Assembly (NCBI GenBank): GCA_016931995.1
Contig: JAFGDS010000034.1
Location: 1 to 53,071, forward strand
DNA length: 53,071 nt
Direction of reading: 5' to 3'
DNA from: Pirellulales bacterium
GTDB taxonomy: Bacteria; Planctomycetota; Planctomycetia; Pirellulales; Thermoguttaceae
In this document: positions 48,514 through 53,071 of the stretch, piece after piece
Position numbering within the stretch: position 1 is the stretch's first letter
Layout: each line of letters starts with the position of its first letter
Notes under the pieces: generated by a model
The model's input: only the letters and a program-made list of their open reading frames with translations
Told to the model about the DNA's origin: nothing
Databases searched by the model: none
Position numbers and translations under genes: made by a program

Positions 48514-48580
48514 GGGTGCCACTGGCTCCGCCAGTGCCGTGCGGCGCGAATCTCGCCGCACCGGCAAAGTCAGTGGCACA
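48514..48580. repeat. Inverted pair of GTGCCACTGG hairpins
   Basis: GTGCCACTGGCTCCGCCAGTGC (about 48516-48537) and CACCGGCAAAGTCAGTGGCAC (about 48559-48579), between the PQQ gene and the end of the Wzz-like gene. Confidence 0.8.
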
Positions 48581-48591
48581 CGCGCGCTCGT

Positions 48592-50046
48592 TCACGCCAC
48601 CCAGCGCATGCCCAACGAAAAGGCCAGCAACATGCCGAGGCAAATCGTCAGGAGCACGAGGCCGCAGGCCAACAGGGCCCAGGCGTCGGCCGTGCGGCGG
48701 GGGCGGAGGCGGCGGACCAGCGGCTCGGCGCCGGGCACGGTGCCCAGCACGGGCACGCCCAGGGCGTCGCCCACCTCGACGGCCGTGGCAAACGTCTGCT
48801 CGCCCGCCACGCCCGCCGAAAACATCCCCATGCCCACCGCCCCGGCCAGACCCACCGCCAACGCGATCACCAGCCCGCGCGGCGTGGGACGCGGGACCAA
48901 CGGGCCGGCCGGCGCGTCGGCCGGGCGGACCGTCACCCGAGGCAAATGGAACTGCGCCTCGAACGCCTCGCGCTCCGCGTCGGCCAGCCGTTCGTAGTTG
49001 TCTCGGGCACGGTCCATCGCGTCGCGGCGCGCGAGAAACGCGGTAATCAGATCGGCTCGAGGTAGCCCCGGCCGGGCGAACGCTCCACGAGCCGGCACGT
49101 CTGACGGCATAGGCTGACTCGCGACTGGATCCGGCGCCGCCGGAGGAACGCCCGTCATCGACTCGAGCGTACCGCCCAGATCGGATGGCGATGGGATCGT
49201 CCCCTGCGAAAGCTCCGCTAAACGCCGCTCGAGATCGGCGATCTCGACGTCCGCGTCGCGGACCTGTGGGTGCAGGGGCGTGCGGTCCACCAGGAGCTGC
49301 TCCCGGTGCGCCTTCACCGCCGCAAGCTGACGCGCCAGCCGGGCCCAGTCGGGATGGGCGTTGCCCGAGGGAGTGGGCGGCGCGCTGGGCGCCGCGGGCG
49401 TCGCCGGCGGGGACGGGCTTGGCAACACAACGCCCGGCGGCAACGGTTCTGTCGGCGAGGGCTCTGCCCCATCGCCCGACTGTGACCCGGCGAAGTGCTG
49501 ATCGACAAACGTCTCGAACCGGCTCCTCGCCTCGAACAGCTCGGTCCGCGCCCGGTTGGCCGTCCGTTGGGCCTCGCGATGCGTCTTCTTCGCGGCGGAG
49601 GCCAGCGCGGACCGCCGCGACTCGGCGTACTGCTCCGCCAGCGCGTTCACGAGCCGGCACGCCACCATCGGGCTCTCCGGCCCGTCATAGCCAACGACCA
49701 CCTGCGTCCGATCCGCCTCGGGGCTCGGGCTGGTCGAGACGCGCAGGGCCTCGTGGACCTGCGCGAGCCGCTCGGGGGCGTTGGGCAGGCCCGCCCGATC
49801 GGCCGCCCGGGCCAACGCGGCGGGCGCGAGCACGGCGGTTTGCGCCTCGTGGTCGTCGGCGAGACTTCGCGGCAGCTCGACGGTCGCCGAAAGAGAAGTC
49901 CTCGCCGGCTCGCACACGCCGGCGCGGTTGTTAAGCCCAAGCAGATAGACCGGTAGCCCCGCCCCGAGGAAGACCAGCGCCGGCAGCGCCAGTCCCACCC
50001 GGCCGGCGCGCCGCCGGACCCGTTGTCGTCTCGCGTCCTTGCTCAT
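48592..50046 (-). CDS. Wzz/GumC-like chain-length membrane protein
   Basis: Product of 484 aa. N-terminal helix VGLALPALVFLGAGLPVYLLGL (about 19-40), then a Wzz-type periplasmic domain with VVVGYDGPESPMVACRLVNALAEQY (the usual chain-length determinant segment), coiled-coil regions (KTHREAQRTANRARTELFEARSRFETFVDQ and DLITAFLARRDAMDRARDNYERL), a Pro/Ser-rich insert near 250, then the family helix RGLVIALAVGLAGAVGMGMFSAGV. A third C-terminal helix AWALLACGLVLLTICLGMLLAF is unusual, and no Wzc kinase domain follows. Probably tunes polysaccharide export, although no polymerase or flippase is nearby. The ATG at 50046 (GGGGGAGGT just upstream) is preferred; the 44 in-frame residues before it are repeat-encoded. 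Confidence 0.85.
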   Translation of the reverse strand: MSKDARRQRVRRRAGRVGLALPALVFLGAGLPVYLLGLNNRAGVCEPARTSLSATVELPRSLADDHEAQTAVLAPAALARAADRAGLPNAPERLAQVHEALRVSTSPSPEADRTQVVVGYDGPESPMVACRLVNALAEQYAESRRSALASAAKKTHREAQRTANRARTELFEARSRFETFVDQHFAGSQSGDGAEPSPTEPLPPGVVLPSPSPPATPAAPSAPPTPSGNAHPDWARLARQLAAVKAHREQLLVDRTPLHPQVRDADVEIADLERRLAELSQGTIPSPSDLGGTLESMTGVPPAAPDPVASQPMPSDVPARGAFARPGLPRADLITAFLARRDAMDRARDNYERLADAEREAFEAQFHLPRVTVRPADAPAGPLVPRPTPRGLVIALAVGLAGAVGMGMFSAGVAGEQTFATAVEVGDALGVPVLGTVPGAEPLVRRLRPRRTADAWALLACGLVLLTICLGMLLAFSLGMRWVA

Positions 50047-50074
50047 ACCTCCCCCTTGGAGGTCGTCCACAACA

Positions 50075-50111
50075 CTCCCCTCTCCCTCCTGGAGAGAGGC
50101 ACGGGTGATGG
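50075..50111. repeat. CCCTCTCC-family hairpin
   Basis: CTCCCCTCTCCCTCCTGGAGAGAGGC followed by ACGGGTGATGG, in the leader of the Wzz-like gene (minus strand). Confidence 0.65.
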
Positions 50112-50342
50112 CCTCGCCGAGTTCCCCCTTTTTCGACATCGACTGCCAGCGTGCCCGGTCTTCGCCAGAGTCGCCCACAAGAGTGTGTTTTCACATGGAG
50201 CCCCATTTACCCCACATCACTCATGTTGCGCAATATCTCATATTTGTTCGCCCAGGTGGCAGGGCGAGAGCCCATTGTTGTTATTGCGACAATCCGCCAT
50301 GATGGGTGGGATACGTTTTCGCACGTGAGGCGGCCGGAGTCC

Positions 50343-51014
50343 ATGTTCAGCATCAAGATTTGCGGGATCACGACCGTCGAGGACGCCCAGACGGTCGCGG
50401 CGGCCGGGGCGGATGCAATTGGCCTGAATTTCTTTGCCGACAGCCCCCGGTGCGTCGGCCTGGACGTGGCTGCGGCCATTGTGCGGGCAACCCCCGCTCG
50501 GGTGCGGAAGGTTGGCCTTTTTGTCAACACCGACTTGCCCGCCATCGAGCGGACCTGGCAGACCGTGGGGTTCGATCTGGTGCAGCTCCACGGCGACGAG
50601 ACGCCCGAATTTGTCGCCGAATTGGGCGTCCGCCGGCTCCCGCCGGTGGTTCGCGCCTTCCGGCTGAGCCCGCTCGGGCTGCCGCCGATCGTCGAATACG
50701 TCGAAAAATGCCGGCGTCTGGGGAATCTGCCCGCGGCCGTGCTGGTCGACGCCTTCGTGCCGGGCAGCTTCGGCGGGACGGGCCGGCGGGCGGACTGGGC
50801 CGCGTTGGCCGCGTACCACGCATGCAAGACGCTCCCCCCGTTGGTTCTGGCGGGGGGGCTCACGGCCGACAATGTGGCCGAGGCGATCCGACAGGTCCGC
50901 CCCCACGCGGTGGACGTGGCCAGCGGCGTGGAGTCCACGCCGGCGCGCAAGGACCCGGCCAAGGTCCGGGCCTTTGTCCAGGCGGCCCGCTCGGCGCTGG
51001 GCGCTATCAAATAA
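50343..51014 (+). CDS. trpF: Phosphoribosylanthranilate isomerase
   Basis: Product of 223 aa. Isomerises phosphoribosylanthranilate in tryptophan synthesis; a TIM barrel of normal length. Catalytic C7 in [10 protein letters not shown] and catalytic D136 in AVLVDAF are present, with [22 protein letters not shown], the phosphate-binding [11 protein letters not shown] and DVASGVES. The ATG at 50343 has CGGAG 5 bases upstream and gives the expected N-terminus. No other trp gene is in the window, so it appears dispersed. Confidence 0.96.
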   Translation: MFSIKICGITTVEDAQTVAAAGADAIGLNFFADSPRCVGLDVAAAIVRATPARVRKVGLFVNTDLPAIERTWQTVGFDLVQLHGDETPEFVAELGVRRLPPVVRAFRLSPLGLPPIVEYVEKCRRLGNLPAAVLVDAFVPGSFGGTGRRADWAALAAYHACKTLPPLVLAGGLTADNVAEAIRQVRPHAVDVASGVESTPARKDPAKVRAFVQAARSALGAIK

Positions 51015-51034
51015 ACGCCGCGACGCGCTCGGCC

Positions 51035-51061
51035 GAGATCCTCCGCTCCACTCGGGATGAC
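51035..51061. repeat. Degenerate GAGATCCTCCGCTCCACTCGGGATGAC unit
   Basis: Diverged opposite-orientation member of the GAGCGAAGCGAAG family, 20 bases after trpF. Confidence 0.65.
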
Positions 51062-51069
51062 AAGGACCG

Positions 51070-51165
51070 TGTGCCACTGACTCCGCCAGTGCGCGGTGGC
51101 ATGTTGCCTGGCGTGTCGGTGTGTCCTTCCAGGCATTCCAGGGCACTGGCGGAGCCAGTGGCACA
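51070..51165. repeat. Inverted pair of GTGCCACTGG hairpins
   Basis: GTGTGCCACTGACTCCGCCAGTGC (about 51070-51092) and GGCACTGGCGGAGCCAGTGGCAC (about 51142-51164), in opposite orientation, in the trpF-ahcY gap. Confidence 0.85.
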
Positions 51166-51319
51166 CAAGGGCCATCCACGCCCTGTATCCCCTTGTCAAG
51201 GCAGGTCGGCAGCCCGTATCATGCGGGCTGAATGGACCATTGAGCATGGCGGGCTGGTCCCCGGCGTGACCGGTCCGGCCGTGGAGTTTTTCTTGAAAGA
51301 AACGAGGAGGGACGTCCCC

Positions 51320-52741
<1,422 letters not shown>

Positions 52742-53071
52742 GTAGGGCACTGACCCCGCCGCGAATACTGCCGTGGACTTCGCGCTGCGTCCGCCATTAT
52801 GATCTCTCCCTGCTCTCGACAGCCTCCGAGCGACCCATCCGACGTCGTTCCGGCGGAAAGACTTTCCCTGGTGCACGCGCGGCGCGCGACGAATCGTCGC
52901 ACTCCGAGGGGGACAGTCCCATTTTCGCTTAGACGAAAATTGGGACAGTCCCCGCGCGCGTGCGGCCGCGAAGGGTAAGCGGGGCCTTTCCAAAGGGACG
53001 GGCTCGAACGGTCGCGGTTCCGCGGGCCTCTCCGACGGCGTGCGGTTGATTAGCCTGCCGCGTCGGGATCG
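52742..53071. other. Right-edge non-coding region
   Basis: 330 bases after ahcY. Besides the 45-bp GGGACAGTCCC element (52909-52953) I see no gene, RNA or terminator. The next gene lies beyond the window. Confidence 0.5.
52909..52953. repeat. 45-bp GGGACAGTCCC element (intergenic)
   Basis: GGGGACAGTCCCATTTTCGCTTAGACGAAAATTGGGACAGTCCCC-type unit, identical in length to the two intragenic copies. In the phase used by those genes it contains a TAG stop. Confidence 0.9.

Larger units (their letters stand above)
51015..51319. other. ahcY upstream region
   Basis: 305 bases with a GAGCGAAG-family unit (51035-51061), an inverted pair of CACTGGC hairpins (51070-51165) and a 7-bp hairpin CAGCCCG-TATCATG-CGGGCTG (51210-51230). 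The last lies in the probable ahcY leader, but I cannot match it to an S-adenosylhomocysteine or SAM riboswitch. Confidence 0.5.

Noticed and set aside
51166-51319. S-adenosylhomocysteine riboswitch upstream of ahcY
   Set aside because: Only a 7-bp hairpin (51210-51230) is visible; the conserved core of the known SAH riboswitch was not recognised.

Overview
The window is GC-rich bacterial chromosome that reads as a member of the Planctomycetota, probably close to the Pirellulales. The basis is a DUF1559 protein with a prepilin-type leader, a giant secreted protein starting with the FExLExRxLL-type motif and ending near a dockerin repeat, PQQ/BamB-like propeller proteins, a PEP-CTERM tail, a DUF1015 protein, and hopanoid genes of the planctomycete type. 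No rRNA, plasmid origin, CRISPR array or intact transposase is visible. Two tRNAs are present: the 3' part of tRNA-Gly(CCC) at the left edge and a complete tRNA-Leu(CAG) at 17.0 kb.

Layout. 0.4-7.4 kb: a secreted six-hairpin-glycosidase-like protein, squalene-hopene cyclase (shc) and the adenosyl-hopene synthase hpnH. 7.7-12.0 kb: dapA, a GT4 glycosyltransferase, a 53-residue lipoprotein, and an ECF sigma factor overlapping a membrane protein that is probably its regulator. 12.2-16.9 kb: a beta-helix/dockerin exoprotein and the DUF1559 pseudopilin-like protein, which has a promoter with a C10 tract in its spacer and a strong terminator. 17.0-21.6 kb: tRNA-Leu with the remnant of a tyrosine recombinase, surE, a lipoprotein, a Pro/Tyr/Gly-rich secreted protein, queE, and an orphan PEP-CTERM tail. 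21.6-27.1 kb (minus strand): a probable operon for extracytoplasmic proteins (YdjY-like lipoprotein, small Arg-rich protein, propeller with paired cysteines, PhnD-like/PQQ-propeller fusion). 27.3-33.4 kb: a heparinase-like protein, a DUF1015 protein, hpnC and hpnD, and a YjbQ-family protein. 33.6-38.1 kb: a MacB/LolD-type ATPase, FtsX-type permease and HlyD-type adaptor. 38.2-45.7 kb: a FixL/FixJ-like two-component pair, a divergent AnmK-like protein, a C26 amidotransferase without its cysteine, an ABC-2 permease, acylphosphatase and a CX4CH secreted protein. 45.7-52.7 kb: a PQQ-propeller protein, a Wzz/GumC-like membrane protein, trpF and ahcY.

Functionally, shc, hpnH, hpnC and hpnD cover most of the route from farnesyl diphosphate to adenosylhopane but sit in two blocks 24 kb apart; hpnE is not in the window. 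Most other genes are housekeeping enzymes or exported proteins.

The most distinctive property is the density of short palindromic repeats. At least six families fill the gaps between genes: about 18 copies of a GTGCCACTGG...CCAGTG hairpin, usually as inverted pairs; a 45-bp GGGACAGTCCC element; CATGYCCACGC hairpins; GAGCGAAGCGAAG; CCCTCTCCCGC hairpins; and GCGAARCCGCAAGCG. Two copies of the 45-bp element sit inside genes as exactly 15 in-frame codons in the same phase, and one CCCTCTCC-type copy sits inside a PQQ-propeller gene. All functional assignments rest on reading motifs by eye; no database search was possible.
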